Part shown: piece by piece, positions 34,604-46,245 of the stretch
Layout of the letters: the number at the start of each line of letters is the position of its first letter
How positions within the stretch are numbered: the stretch's first letter is position 1
Assembly (NCBI GenBank): GCA_951804985.1
Contig: OX638134.1
Location: forward strand, 558,001 to 622,000
Source of the DNA: Dryomyza anilis
Taxonomy: Eukaryota; Arthropoda; Insecta; Diptera; Dryomyzidae
Reading direction: 5' to 3'
DNA length: 64,000 bases
Notes under the pieces: model-generated
The model's input: the letters and a program-made list of their open reading frames with translations, nothing else
Databases searched by the model: none
Told to the model about the DNA's origin: nothing
Program-made: the position numbers and the translations under genes

Positions 34604-35280
34604 TCAATTTTTCACTAAATATTTTTTTTCACTAAAAATTGATTTTTTTTATTCAATTTTTTAATAATAATTCAATTTCTCCAAAAAAAATTCAAATTTT
34701 TACTAAAAATTCAATTTTTCACTAAATATGCAATTTTTCGCTAAAAATTCAATTTTTCACTAAAAATTCAATTTTTTACTAAAAAATTCCATTTTTCATT
34801 CAAAATTCCATTTTTCATTAAAAATTCAATTATTCACTAAAAATTCTATTTTTCACTAAAAATTCAATTTTTTTTACTAAAAATTCCATTTTTCATTAAA
34901 AATTCAATTATTCACTAAAAAGTCAATTATTCACTAAAAATTAAATTTTTTATTAAAAGTTGAAATTTTCACTAAAAATTCTATTTTTCACTAAAAATTC
35001 AACTTGTCACTAAAAATTAAATTTTTACTAAAAATTCCATTTTTCATTAAAAATTAAATTTTTCAATTAAAATTCCATTTTTCATTAAAAATTCAAATTT
35101 TTCACTAAATTCAAAATTATTCACTAAAAATTCAATTGTTCACTAAAAATTCAATTTTACATTAAAAGTTGAAATTTTCACCTAAAATTCAAATTTTCAT
35201 TAAATTTTTTCATTAAATCACAAATTCAGTTATTTATTAAAAATAAATTATTCTCCAACTAAAAATTAAAATGTTCTAAA
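34604..35280 (+). repeat. 19-bp minisatellite array 3 (CACT orientation)
   Basis: Tandem units of the type CACTAAAAATTCAATTTTT with moderate divergence (ATTAAAAATTCAATT, TATTTTTCACT variants). Confidence 0.9.
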
Positions 35281-35640
35281 AATATTACGTTGTCCAGTAG
35301 TAAAATCCCATGTTTTCATTGCCGCTCAACCTTACTTCGTCAGCCATAAAATTTGCATAAATGCCCTAAATTCGACAAAATTCAACGCATCACGTTTTGC
35401 TGACTGACGTTTGGTACCGCCCGCGTGTGCCGTTCTGTCGCCGGTGCTGCACTCCCAAATTGCTCATCAAGAGTACTGCGCGCGGCTTTTTCCAACCTCC
35501 AAGGCAACCTTTTGCTATTTTCCCAACCAACAGTCGCCGATTACAAAGGCCCGCAACGGACGGGACGGCTGCTCCACTTGAAATGGGAATCGTATGAAAA
35601 TTAAGAATTACGGCGCGCAGCGGCCCCAAAATAGCAAAAT
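35281..35640. other. GC-richer patch with frames on both strands
   Basis: Open frames at 35397-35597 (+) and 35390-35629 (-) are exactly antisense to each other and unrecognised. They reflect local GC content rather than a supported gene. Confidence 0.35.
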
Positions 35641-35749
35641 AAAGAAATTATGTGGCTGCACATGCGCACCGGAATGCGCATGATTCATGCAGTCGCGACC
35701 GAGGTATAGTCGGGACGACTACAAAAAAAATAGTCTCGACATCGGGGAA

Positions 35750-36230
35750 TTGTTGCGGTTGAAAATTGGGAGCGTTTTTGCAGTTGTTGTGTCGATGTTG
35801 TTGATGTTGTTGCTGTTGGCTGCCTGGTAGCAGCACATGAGATACGGGCGGCATCAGTCAAAGCGCTAGCAGCAGCAGTAGTCGCCGCAACACAACTAGC
35901 AACAACAAAAACAAAAGCAGATGAGCAAATGTTGCTGTTGTTGCTACTGCTGCATTCAAACAATTGCAATCGAAAATGTTCGAATTGCTGTTGTTCCTGT
36001 AGCGGGCATTCTGTAGCAACTATTATTATTTCTTTGTTGTTGCCACTGTTGTTGTTGCTGCTGCTGATGTTGTTCTATAGCAGCAGCAACAGCAACCGTC
36101 GCGCAACGAGATCAAAGCTATGCGATATAATTGCTGCGCCATAATAATTCGCATAATGCATGAATAGAACAGCAGCAACAACAGCAGTAGTAGCAGCAAC
36201 AATCGTCATGTTGCTGCGCAAAACAATGAA
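35750..36230. repeat. opa-type repeat region
   Basis: Dense TTGTTGCTGCTG and CAGCAGCAACAGC runs on alternating strands. Short-range inverted pairing is possible between GCTGCTGC and GCAGCAGC blocks. Confidence 0.7.
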
Positions 36231-36414
36231 AATTCATTAGAGTCTTTCCTAATTTGATTTCGGTAAAAACAAGCGCAACATTTTTATGTTGTTGTCAATT
36301 TTCATAATCAAATTATTTGCTGGCAACAGCAATAATGTTGTTGCTAATGCGAAAACATGTCAGCAACATTTTTAATCAACAATTTATAAAGTATGTAACA
36401 CAGATAATGATTTT

Positions 36415-37520
36415 TTGAAAATTCAAATTATTCGCAAAAATTCAATTGACATTTATTGAATTTTTAGTGAACATTTTAATTTTTAGGGAATTTAAAATTT
36501 TTCTTGAGTATTTTAGTTTTTTTCATCAGATTTAAATTTTTAAACAATACATTTTTTTCTAATTTTTTAGTAAATATTATAAATATTAATTATATTGAAT
36601 TTTTAGTGAACATTCTATTTTAAAGTTCAAATTTATAGGGAACATTATAAGTTTGTATTGAAAATTTTAATTTTAAGTGTACTTTTCAGTTTTTTTTTTT
36701 ATTATTTTTTTTTTATTTGAGTTGGACATTTTATTTTAAATAAAACATTTAAATTTATAGTGAATATTTGGTTAATAGTGAACATTTTTCCTGAATTTTA
36801 AGCTTTTACGACATATGAATTTTGGGAAACATTTTTTTTATTATAAACAAAGAAAACATTCAAATTTTCAATCCATAAAATATTAAATTTTTAGTGAACA
36901 TTTTTCCAGAATTATTTTTTTTTTTAAATTTAATTTTTAGTGAACATCTTTGTTTTTTTGTACACATTAGAAGACCAAGGAACATTTCAATTTTAAATAC
37001 CATTTAATATTTTATTGAGCATTTTAAATTTAAGTAAATTTTGAACTTCCAGATGAATTTTTTGGTAATGAGCAATTTAACATTTGATTGTTTACTGGCA
37101 ATTTTAATATATAGTGATCATTTGCGTTTTTGTAATTGTTTTAATTTTTCAGTAATTTGAATCTTTATATTAAATATATGAATTTTTAGTGTACATTTCT
37201 ATCAAAATCTCCAATGATCATTTTTCATTTTGTATGATCATCTCAATTTTTATTAATGTTATTGCACTTTTAGTTAGAAATTTTATTGAATTTTAAATTT
37301 TTAGTGATCATTTGAATATTTAGTTTAAATTTTAAAGTGAACATTTGAATTTTTAGTGAACTTTAATAGTGAGCACGTAAACTTTAATTTCACTACCAGT
37401 GAAGAATACATTTTTTGGGAATATTTGCTTTTTTTTAGTTGAAATTGAATATATGAACTGTTTACTTACATTTGATTTCTTTGGTGAAATTTTAATTTAT
37501 AAAGAAATTATTTAAATTTT
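36415..37520 (-). repeat. 19-bp minisatellite array 4, AGTGAACATTTT variant
   Basis: Highly diverged array in the AGTG orientation. The commonest unit is TTTTTAGTGAACATTTGAA-like, so AACAT replaces AAAAAT of the other arrays. It faces array 3 across the opa-rich region. Confidence 0.7.
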
Positions 37521-38109
37521 TATATAATGGAATCAATTCAAATAAAAATGTCCACAAAGTATTTTTGGGAGGTAAAATTGTATTGAATTTCCTGAGGTAC
37601 CGGACGGGACATTCGTATGCTTAAAACTTTAATATCTCGAAGGAAAATTAATTATCTGGTTTTTCGTACACACGATCAGACAACGACGGACGACTGTGAA
37701 AGAGAGGGGGTTTAAATAGAAACCTAAGCAGCGCAAGTATCTGACCGAAACGAGAACTAGTGATGCCAACTAATTAAACCAACTGCATTTTTTTTTTTGT
37801 TTTGAAAATAAAAACGCCAAAATAAAAGTTTTCAACCCTGCAGAACAGAGAGGTACTTTTTAATTTATTTTGACTTTTTTAATATAATAAAATGTTTATT
37901 AAAATGTTTAATGTATTTAAAAATTTATATTTGACTAATGAGAAAAATAGATTTTTTTTATTAAATTTATTCCTCACTAATTTGTTATTTAATGCATGTG
38001 TTCAATTCTTGTATTGTGCTCACTAAGAAAATCCCATATTTTTATTAATTTATTGCAAAGAAAACCCAAAAGTGAATGTGATTCTATTGTCACATCGCCA
38101 ATGTTTAAG
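37521..38109. other. non-coding stretch
   Basis: Nothing recognised. The frame 37996-38307 (+, 103 codons) spans the next inverted repeat and is not supported. Confidence 0.35.
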
Positions 38110-38172
38110 CAGCGCTTCACATTCACTGCGATGAAATCGATTCGAATCGAATCGATCGCATTTGAAGCGCTG
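38110..38172. repeat. nested inverted repeat around AATCGATTCGAATCGA
   Basis: The outer arms CAGCGCTTCA (38110-38119) and TGAAGCGCTG (38163-38172) are exact complements. Inside, TGCGAT and ATCGCA pair, and the centre is a series of ATCGAT/TTCGAA palindromes. This could be a binding-site cluster or a hairpin. Confidence 0.8.
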
Positions 38173-38700
38173 TCATTCGCGTGTCAAACTGACGCCGTTG
38201 TCATTCAGTGGCAGTCTGTCGGTCGCTCTGTAGTCACTACTGTTGTTTCAGTTAATAGCACTTTGTCGCCACATTTCATTCATAATCTGAGTCAGACTCA
38301 GGCTTGAAACAGTTTAAGCCACACTCGTACGAAACTCATTCAATTAGCAAAATTGTCAACGAAACAAAAACGTGGCGCAAAACATTCACCCAGGTTAAGT
38401 CGAAGGTTAAATGAAGTAGGTTTGTTGTTGTTTTTTTTTATTATAGTTCTTGTTGTTGTTGCTGCCTAATTGTGTGACTGAATGCGACTGCAATTCGCTG
38501 ACGAGATCACTTGACAGCGGCGCCAGGAAAAACTCACAGTTTTTCAATGAATATTCAATGGTGTGAAAAATGCTCTGCAAAACAATGGCAGAAAAACATC
38601 GCGTGTGTTAATGGTTAATTGTTTTAAATTGTTTGACTCAAATTAAAAAATTAAGCAGTTAAAAAGATAATTAAATATTTAATTGTTTATTGATTTTGAA
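38173..38700. other. non-coding stretch
   Basis: Nothing recognised. Confidence 0.3.
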
Positions 38701-39180
38701 GAGAAAAATTAAATATTTTTAGTGAAAAGCTGAATTTTTAGTAAAAAAAAAGTTCAATTTTAAGTGAAAATTTGAAATTTTTGGTGAAAATTTGAATTTT
38801 AGTGAAAAATCCAATTTTTTAGAGAAAAATTCAATTTTTGTGAAAAATCTAATTTTTTAGTGAAAATTTAAATTTTTATTGAAAATTTAAATTTTTAGTG
38901 TAAAAGTGAATTTTTTAGTTGAAATTTTAATATTTAATGCCAAGTTTAATTTTTGGTGAAAATTTGAATTTTAGTAGAAAACTTAATTTTTAGTTAAATT
39001 TAGTAGAATTTATAGTGATAAATTGAATTTTTAGTGAAAAATTTAATTTGTAGTGAAAAATTAAATTTTTAGTGAACAATGAAATTTTTGTGAAAATTTG
39101 AATTTTAAATGATAAATATATGTTAGTTAAAAATTATTAGTTTTTTTTAATTTATAGCGCATAATTACATTTTTGTGATA
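38701..39180 (-). repeat. 19-bp minisatellite array 5 (AGTG orientation)
   Basis: Units of the type TTTTTAGTGAAAATTTGAA, diverged. Same orientation as array 4. Confidence 0.85.
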
Positions 39181-39480
39181 AATTGAAATATCCGTAAAAC
39201 ATATAATATGAAAAATATTCGAAATTCATGAGACTTAATTATGGCCTTTACGTCAGCCAAACTGTGTCAAAGATCAGCGCTGCAAATTGCCACAATAATC
39301 TGTCAAAGGCACCCCTACCCATCGCTGCTGGTCTGCGGCTCAGATTCAGGTTCAGCTCCTCCTGAGACCCCCTCGGTGGCTTTGCCAATCCATGGAACAT
39401 GGAATTTCTTCACTCGAGAACGTGCGTCTCTTTCGCTGTGATTGATTCACAAAGACGAACAAATTGATTTTGATGAATGG
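39181..39480. other. short GC-richer patch
   Basis: A 66-codon plus frame (39241-39441, MAFTSAKLCQRSALQ start) lies here, unrecognised. Not called as a gene. Confidence 0.25.
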
Positions 39481-39504
39481 CAAGTTCAGTGCACGTTGAT
39501 TGAT

Positions 39505-40445
39505 TTAACAACAACACACAGCACAGCAACAACAGCAACAACAGTAACAACAGCAACAGCAATATGTTGCTGCGACTGCTATAAAAAAACATTTAATAAA
39601 TTTAATATTTATTTATAAATTGTTTGTTACAACTCAAGCAATAACAAATTTATTTTGCAAAATTGTTGTTGGCCGTTGTTTGCAGCAGCAATAACTTGAC
39701 AGGCCAACAATTGATGAACTTTGTTGCTGACAACATGGACAACAGCAAAGCAGTCTGTCTGTCGACCAGCAACTGGGCAGTGAGGCAGGCAGGGTGTGGC
39801 GGAGCCAAGAGGCCAACAGCAGTTGAGGAAGCTTTTCTCCTGTCACAAATGACAGCAACAGCAGCAACATCAGACAACAGACGACGACAACATCCATCGC
39901 TGACAATGCTGATGATCATGTTGACAATATCAATGATAATTATTGTCAGCATCAATGCAGCAACAACAGCAATCATTGCTTGATGATGTCATTTGTACGA
40001 GGAAGCATGTTGCAGCGCTTAATTTATGCAAAAACAACCAGAGCGACGAGTAGCAGTACAACGGGCTCATCACACGCTGATTTCATTTAATTGTGGCAAC
40101 AAATTGCTGCCACATTAACACTTGCCTCATGGCCAGCAATCGAAACTGTTGCATGCAACACTCAGCAACACATCGCAGTGAAATTAATATTTTTTTTAGT
40201 CGCCTTGTGTAATTTGCACATCAAAGCGTTTGGTACACATGTTGCTATTGCTGTTTGCAGCAACTGTTGCTGCTGCTGTTGTTGTTGTTAGAATAGTAGT
40301 ATGTATTAGTGCCAGCTGACAGCTGATTTATTGACAGCTTCTAAAGAAAGTTGCGTTGCTGCTGCTCTGCAGTGCTGTGCTGCGCATTTGCTGGTGATAC
40401 GATTTTAATTGCTGCCGCTGCTGCGGCAATTGTTGCTCTCCGTTG
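39505..40445. repeat. opa-type CAG/CAA-rich region
   Basis: ACAGCAACAACAGTAACAACAG, then CAGCAACAGCAGCAACATC, TTGCTGCTGCTG(TTG)n and GCTGCCGCTGCTGCGGC runs are spread over about 0.9 kb. Antisense frame pairs (39663-39983 plus with 39650-39976 minus) are repeat artefacts. Confidence 0.6.
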
Positions 40446-41526
40446 TTATAATTAAAGCCGGCAAATTATTTGCAATCAAAGTGAATGCACAGGCAAGCTA
40501 TATTAAATAAACGGAATTATTTTAAAAATTTTAATATACTTTTAGTTATTTTTATTAAATATTTATTCATAAGAGGTGTTGATGGTAGAAAAAAATATTT
40601 TAAATTAATATTTAATATTCTATGGAACTTAAAAATGAAATGAATTTTAAAGAATTTTTTTAAATTTATTAAAAAAAATATATTTATGAATTAAAATAAT
40701 TGATAAATTGTAGCTTAATCACACATACAAGAAAATGCCCTTTTAAGGTCTTAATGTAGGACCATTGATTTTATGTTTGATATACATTTTTTCATATACA
40801 TTTTTTTCATATTTATTTCATATTAACTCAAAAGTTTTCAAATTAATTTGATTCGAAAAATTCAGTATTCGAAAAATGCAGTACCATTAATTTAAATATT
40901 TCCATAGTATTCCTTTTAAGAGTATAAATACTATTGTTTTAATGGTACCGTCATTGGTAATGACTCGATGTATTTAATTAAAATGCATTATATTTAATAT
41001 TTATTTATTTATAACAAAAAGTAAATAATACATCGCCATAATAGATGGCAACGGATAAATGCCGAATTAAATATAACAATCAATTATTGGCAACTGAAGC
41101 GAACATTAAATGTGTTATAACCTTTTCCAACGAGAAGTGTCTTTGTATGTGTGTGGTTTTTTTAAAGTGAATTTCAATTTCGACATTTAAATGAAATAAA
41201 TTATACAATAACTAAAATTCATGTTTGTTTTTAATGTATTTTTAGGAAAATATAATTCGACTATACCATAAAATTAATAATAAGTATCATTAAATATTCA
41301 TAGATATAATTAAAAGAGTACATTATAAAATGTGTGGTACAACAACATATTGTATTAACAGTTTGAATATTATTGAACTAATGGTACGCATTCCATTGAC
41401 CAATTTTAATAGTATACATAATTGTTTTTCTATTGAAATACTATTTATTTACGATGTTTTTTTCTGGATGTTGCTATAATTATGTAAGTTAAATATATAT
41501 AAATTAGTATTATTTTATTGATTAAG
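40446..41526. other. AT-rich non-coding DNA
   Basis: AGTACCATTAATTTAAA at about 40880 and TTTTAATGGTACCG at about 40937 form an imperfect inverted pair. Nothing else is seen. Confidence 0.4.
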
Positions 41527-42787
41527 AAGGGGTAAACTGGGACACATTTAGATTTTCCTCCAAAAAATTTCACTTGAATATTTTTTTGAAATTCTATTAA
41601 AGGATCAATTGACCGGTTCAAGAATTAGGTTTTTCAATTTCCATTAATATGTCCTTTATTTGATTTTTGAGCAATTTTTAAAAACAGCTAATTTTCGGAC
41701 TTGTTGAAAAATGTAGGGGTAAAGTGGGAAACTTCAAAATTTTTAGCAAAATTCTATTTTAGTCTTTCCTTTTCATGTTTTGTTTTTTTTTTTATCACAA
41801 TATTAAAGAAAAAAAATATTAAGTTAATAAAAAAATAATGATAATACAAGAAATATAAGAAGAATAAAGTTTAAATTCAGTAGTTATGTTAAGAAAATAC
41901 GTAATGCTCTTACTGCTAGTAAGATATTTCTGAGTGAAATGAACACAGGCGTAGTAGGTTGTCAAGTACAGATATTGTGGTTCACTGAAATTTAATTTAT
42001 TCGGAATTTTATTCATGCAAATTGTACAAAATTCTTACTCTTATGAAGAAGATGAAGAATATTTATTGATGTATTCTTTTTGCTCCTGCTCACTTCTCAC
42101 ACAAAAAAACGACGTACATATAACAACCGATATTAATTGCATTCATTAATCAATCCAGCAATTAAATTCACTAATTTAATGAAAACATTTGCTATTCTTT
42201 GTGAAATTCTGTTTGTTAATATGAATATTTGTACGTCAATTCAGCAAATTAATTAGTCGGCGCAATTTCAGTAGTTATTTTTGTTTAAACTGCACTGACT
42301 AAATTATTTGCTGCATTGACGTACAAATATTCATATTCGCGAACGCAATTGTTTATAAAACTTATAAAAAGAAAACCAAATGCTTTTATTAAATTAGTGA
42401 ATTTAATTGCTGGATTGATTAATGAATAAAATATCGGTTGCAATATATACATCGATTATTTTTTCTGTGCAGCTTTCTTCTGCAATTCGAATCTAGTCTT
42501 AGGTGTTTTTCATTGGTTTGTGGCCAATGAAAGGCACCTTGGTTAAACCAATTAAATAATTGATATTACACAATATTTCCACTAAAATTACAACAAACAT
42601 TACTTAAATTACGTTTCCCATTTTACCCCAGATACTGTTTCCTACTTTACCACAATATTGCAATTTCAACATAACACCATTTAAGCAATGTAAAATTGTT
42701 TCAAAATTATTTAAGTCCAAAAACATGTAAAAAAATTGAAATGTCCCACATTACCCCATATCCCACTTTACACCTGGTTCCCCTACT
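41527..42787. mobile_element. GGGGTAAA-ended inverted-repeat element
   Basis: AGGGGTAAACTGGGACAC at 41527 and GGGGTAAAGTGGGAAAC at about 41713 are mirrored on the right by CCCATTTTACCCC (about 42608), GTCCCACATTACCCC and CCCACTTTACACC (about 42740-42770) and a terminal TTCCCCTA. This inverted layout suggests a 1.26-kb non-autonomous element. GGGGTAAARTGGGACA-type repeats are, from general knowledge, common in insect genomes. A palindromic MITE sits inside. Confidence 0.6.
42098..42469. mobile_element. palindromic CACAG-ended MITE, copy 2
   Basis: It runs CACACAAAAAAACGACGTAC to CGATTATTTTTTCTGTG and aligns with 33316-33693, including AGCAAATTAATTAGTCGGCGC and CGCGAACGCAATTG. The arms are mutually complementary with indels. 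It is nested in the GGGGTAAA element. Confidence 0.88.
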
Positions 42788-43190
42788 TAATTTAATATTT
42801 CCCTTAAATTATCTTTTAACAATTTCAACAATAAATTAAAACCGAATCTTTAAATTTTAAATCATCATTTTAAAGAAATTAATTTTCAATACTTTACAAA
42901 AGTTTACATTCTCTCAGCACAAGTCAAGCTTTAAATTTATTTATTCAACCAAATATAGATAGTTTTTTCTTAGTTTTGCACAATATCACATCAAGATTAA
43001 TTTTGAAAAGTGACTAAAAAATTATTACATAAAAACAATTCGACATGTGAACTGTAAACAATTACAAAACGTTTATCGATTAAAATCCGATTTGTCGTCT
43101 GCGTCTTTAAGCAAAAACTGAAAACTGAAGAAAAAAGTCAGCTTGTTTTAAGATTTTTGCCAAAATAAGCGAAATTACGCAATGATTACG
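42788..43190. other. AT-rich non-coding DNA
   Basis: Nothing recognised. Confidence 0.35.
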
Positions 43191-43214
43191 ATGGGGCTGG
43201 AGTCAAAGACTGAT

Positions 43215-43480
43215 GCGTACAACGGCAGCAGTAGTAACAGCAACAGCAGCAAAAACGATGACACCGGCAGCAGCAACAGCAACATCAACAGAACAGCAGC
43301 AACAACAAGAAATTGAATTATTCATGCGATTGTACGACAATCAATTGAAAATTTAAAATGCGCAGCGGCTGCCGCTTGGCAGGCTGCCGCGACTGCGCTT
43401 GACATGTGCGCGACGCGACGCGGCAATAAAACCGAGCGACCGGCCACGCGGCAGTCGGTCGGTGGCGGCTATGTTTTGTT
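43215..43480. repeat. CAG/CAA microsatellite followed by a GC-rich patch
   Basis: CAGCAGTAGTAACAGCAACAG and CAGCAGCAACAGCAAC runs (43225-43310) precede a GC-rich segment with repeated GGCTGCCGC and CGCGACGCGACGCGGC. No gene is recognised. The minus frame 43318-43527 is R/A/P-rich, as expected from composition. Confidence 0.6.
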
Positions 43481-44084
43481 GGAGTTGTAGAGTGCATGAA
43501 ACGCATGCGCGCATAATTTAAACGCATTCATTGCAGGCGGCCCAGGATCCATTCGGGTTGCAGCTCCAACAGCCGCATGCGTTTAAATAAAATTGTGATT
43601 TAAAGATCTAGATCGATTTGCTGTGTTGTATGGCTTGTTCTCATTGTTGTTGGATTTATACGTTGCAGCTGAGCGCTGACGGAAGTTGGCGCGCTGCAAC
43701 AAATACCCACAAATGCCAAAATCATTGACAGTCGCAAATGTGATGAAATTTTTCACTTTGACTGCGACTGTGACAGTGACAGCGAGGCGTACAAATTTGA
43801 ATTGAAAAAAGGATTTAAGAGCGATTTTGGATTTTATTGACTGCACAGAAAAATAATAATATTCGCAATTTTAATGAAAGAGCATTTTATAGAAAACAAA
43901 AATGTGTGAACATTTTAATATTTTGTGATAAAAAGAATGTTTTGTAAAAATTAAATTTTTAGTTAAAAATAGTTAAAAATTTTGTGAAAAATTCAAATTC
44001 AAAACTTTAACAAAAACTTAAAATTTTTACAGAATTTAAAATTTTTAAAATAAAAATGGTTCCGTTATAATACAAATTCACTAT

Positions 44085-44780
44085 GTATTCAATTTTTTAC
44101 AAAAAAAAGCAAAATTTTCACTTAAAAAAATTAATTTTTCACTAAAAATTCAAAATAACACTAAAAATTCAAATTTTCACTAAAAATTCAAATTTTCCCT
44201 AAAAATTATTTTTTCACTGAAAATTCAATTTTTTTACCTAAAATTCAAATTTTCACTAAAAATTCAAATTTTCACTAAAAATTCAAATTTTTCACTAAAA
44301 ATTGAATTTTTCACTAAAAATTAAATTTTTCACTAAAAATTGAATTTTTCACTAAAAATTGAATTTTTCACTAAAAATTGAATTTTTCACTAAAAATTGA
44401 ATTTTTCACTAAAAATTGAATTTTTCACTAAAAATTGAATTTTTCACTAAAAATTTACTTTTTCACTAAAAATTGAATTTTTCACTAAAAATTGAATTTT
44501 TCACTAAAAATTGAATTTTTCACTAAAAAATTAAATTAGTCACTAAAAATTCAATTTTTCACTAAAAATTCAATTTTTCACTAAAATTTCTATTTTTTAC
44601 GAAAAGTTCAAATTTTCATTAAATTCAATTTTTCACTAAATTTAATTTTTCACTAAATTCAAATTTTCACTAAAAATTCAATTTTTCACTAAAAATTAAA
44701 TTTTTCACGAAATATTCTAATTTATCACTAAAATTTCTATTTCGGCCTAAAATTCAATTTTTACTAAAAATGTAAATAAC
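44085..44780 (+). repeat. 19-bp minisatellite array 6, homogenised (CACT orientation)
   Basis: The cleanest array of the family. Between about 44290 and 44530 the unit CACTAAAAATTGAATTTTT repeats head to tail with almost no change; the outer units drift. The central identity points to recent unequal exchange, conversion or slippage. Confidence 0.95.
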
Positions 44781-45704
44781 CTTTTTAAATCCCACAGATT
44801 TCTGTTCGAGAATTTACATTTCATTTATAAGATCCTAAATTTCCCAGGCACTCAATTCGCTTTGCTTTGTTTAGAGTGCCAAGAAATTTGAAATAAAAAA
44901 GTAAAAATCTTTGTCACTTTAACCCTATTAGCAACACCTTGAAGAGTGTCCCATTTGAACTGGCTGAAAATGAAGAAGAACCACTCAGGATCGCTCATAA
45001 ATTGCGTCATTTTTTTAGGCAGAACAAATTGTTTTGTCAGCTTAACGCGAAGAAATGCAAATCAGCACGTTGAGCATTGCTCTAAGTTATGACGTGATTA
45101 ATGAGTTCATCCGAACACAAGAGATGCCCAGCTCAGGCAACACCTTGGCTATTTTTATGAACTGCCAAAAGATGTCCTTCTCAAGGACATGATTATCATT
45201 TAGTCATTCATTCAGTCAGTCAGTCGGCCTGTGCTGCTGCATAAATGTCGAGCAAATTAAATTAACTTCACTCAACTAAACAGCATCAATATGTGTTGTT
45301 CGTGCAGTTCATTAATTTATCAAGCAACCCTTTTGTTGCTGTCAGAGGGCCTTGCAAACGGCCCAAAGTCAAGTCACGCTTTGCCGCTGCTTGAAAGGAT
45401 AAATTGTTGATCCTGTTTTTAGATTTTGAATAATAAAATCATTTGTTTAAAATGCTGATGATCTTGTTTTCCAACTGACACCAAAAACATAGCACACTGA
45501 AACGACTGCGCACTAAGCTGATTAATGATGGTGAGTAAATTATTTAAAACACACATCACATATACCACATACTACTACGTTGAAATTTGTAAAGGTACTT
45601 TAACATTTCGAAAATAATAAAACGCAGGAACCCTAGTAGAAATTGTGATAGGGTCAATCATTAATCACGATTGAGAACTGATCATTTTATATTTATTTTC
45701 GATC
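44781..45704. other. spacer between facing minisatellite arrays
   Basis: A unique-looking stretch with no supported gene. It includes a CATTCATTCAGTCAGTCAGTC run near 45205 and a CCCTAGTAGAAATTG terminus-like motif at 45631. Confidence 0.45.
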
Positions 45705-46245
45705 ATTAAAAAATTGAATTTTTTGTGAAAAATTTAGTTTTTTGTGAAAATTTGATTTTTAGTGAAAATTTGAATTTTTAGTGAAAAATTGAATTTTTAG
45801 TGAAAAATTTGAATTTTTAGTGAAAAATTGAATTTATAGTGAAAAATTGAATTTTTAGTGAAAAATTGAATTTTTAGTTAAAAATTTGAATTTTTAGTGA
45901 AAAAATGAATTTTTTAGTGAAAAATTTAATTTTTAGTGAAAAATGGAATTTATAGTGAAAATTTTAATTTTTAATTAAAAATTTGAATTTTTAGTGAAAA
46001 ATTGAATTTTAGTGAAAAATTGAATTTTTAGTGAAAAATTGAATTTCTAGTGAAAAATTTAATTTTTAGTGAAAAAATGAATTTTTATTGCAAAATTGAA
46101 TTTAAATTTAATTTTTAGTTTCAAATTGAAATTTCAGTGAAAAATTGAATTTTAAGTGGAAAATTGAATTTTTAGTGAAAATTTGAATTTTTGGTGAAAA
46201 ATGGAATTTTTAGTGGAATATAGAATTTTTCGTGAACAATTTATT
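45705..46245 (-). repeat. 19-bp minisatellite array 7 (AGTG orientation)
   Basis: Units of AGTGAAAAATTGAATTTTT, less uniform than array 6 but closer to it than to the others. The orientation is opposite to array 6, so the two arrays face each other across about 0.9 kb. Confidence 0.93.

Noticed and set aside
35390..35629. Small gene in a GC-rich patch
   Set aside because: Perfectly overlapping frames on both strands with no splice, start-context or family support.
44085..44780. CRISPR-like regular repeat array
   Set aside because: Units are directly adjacent 19-mers with no unique spacers, and the DNA is eukaryotic; it is a minisatellite.
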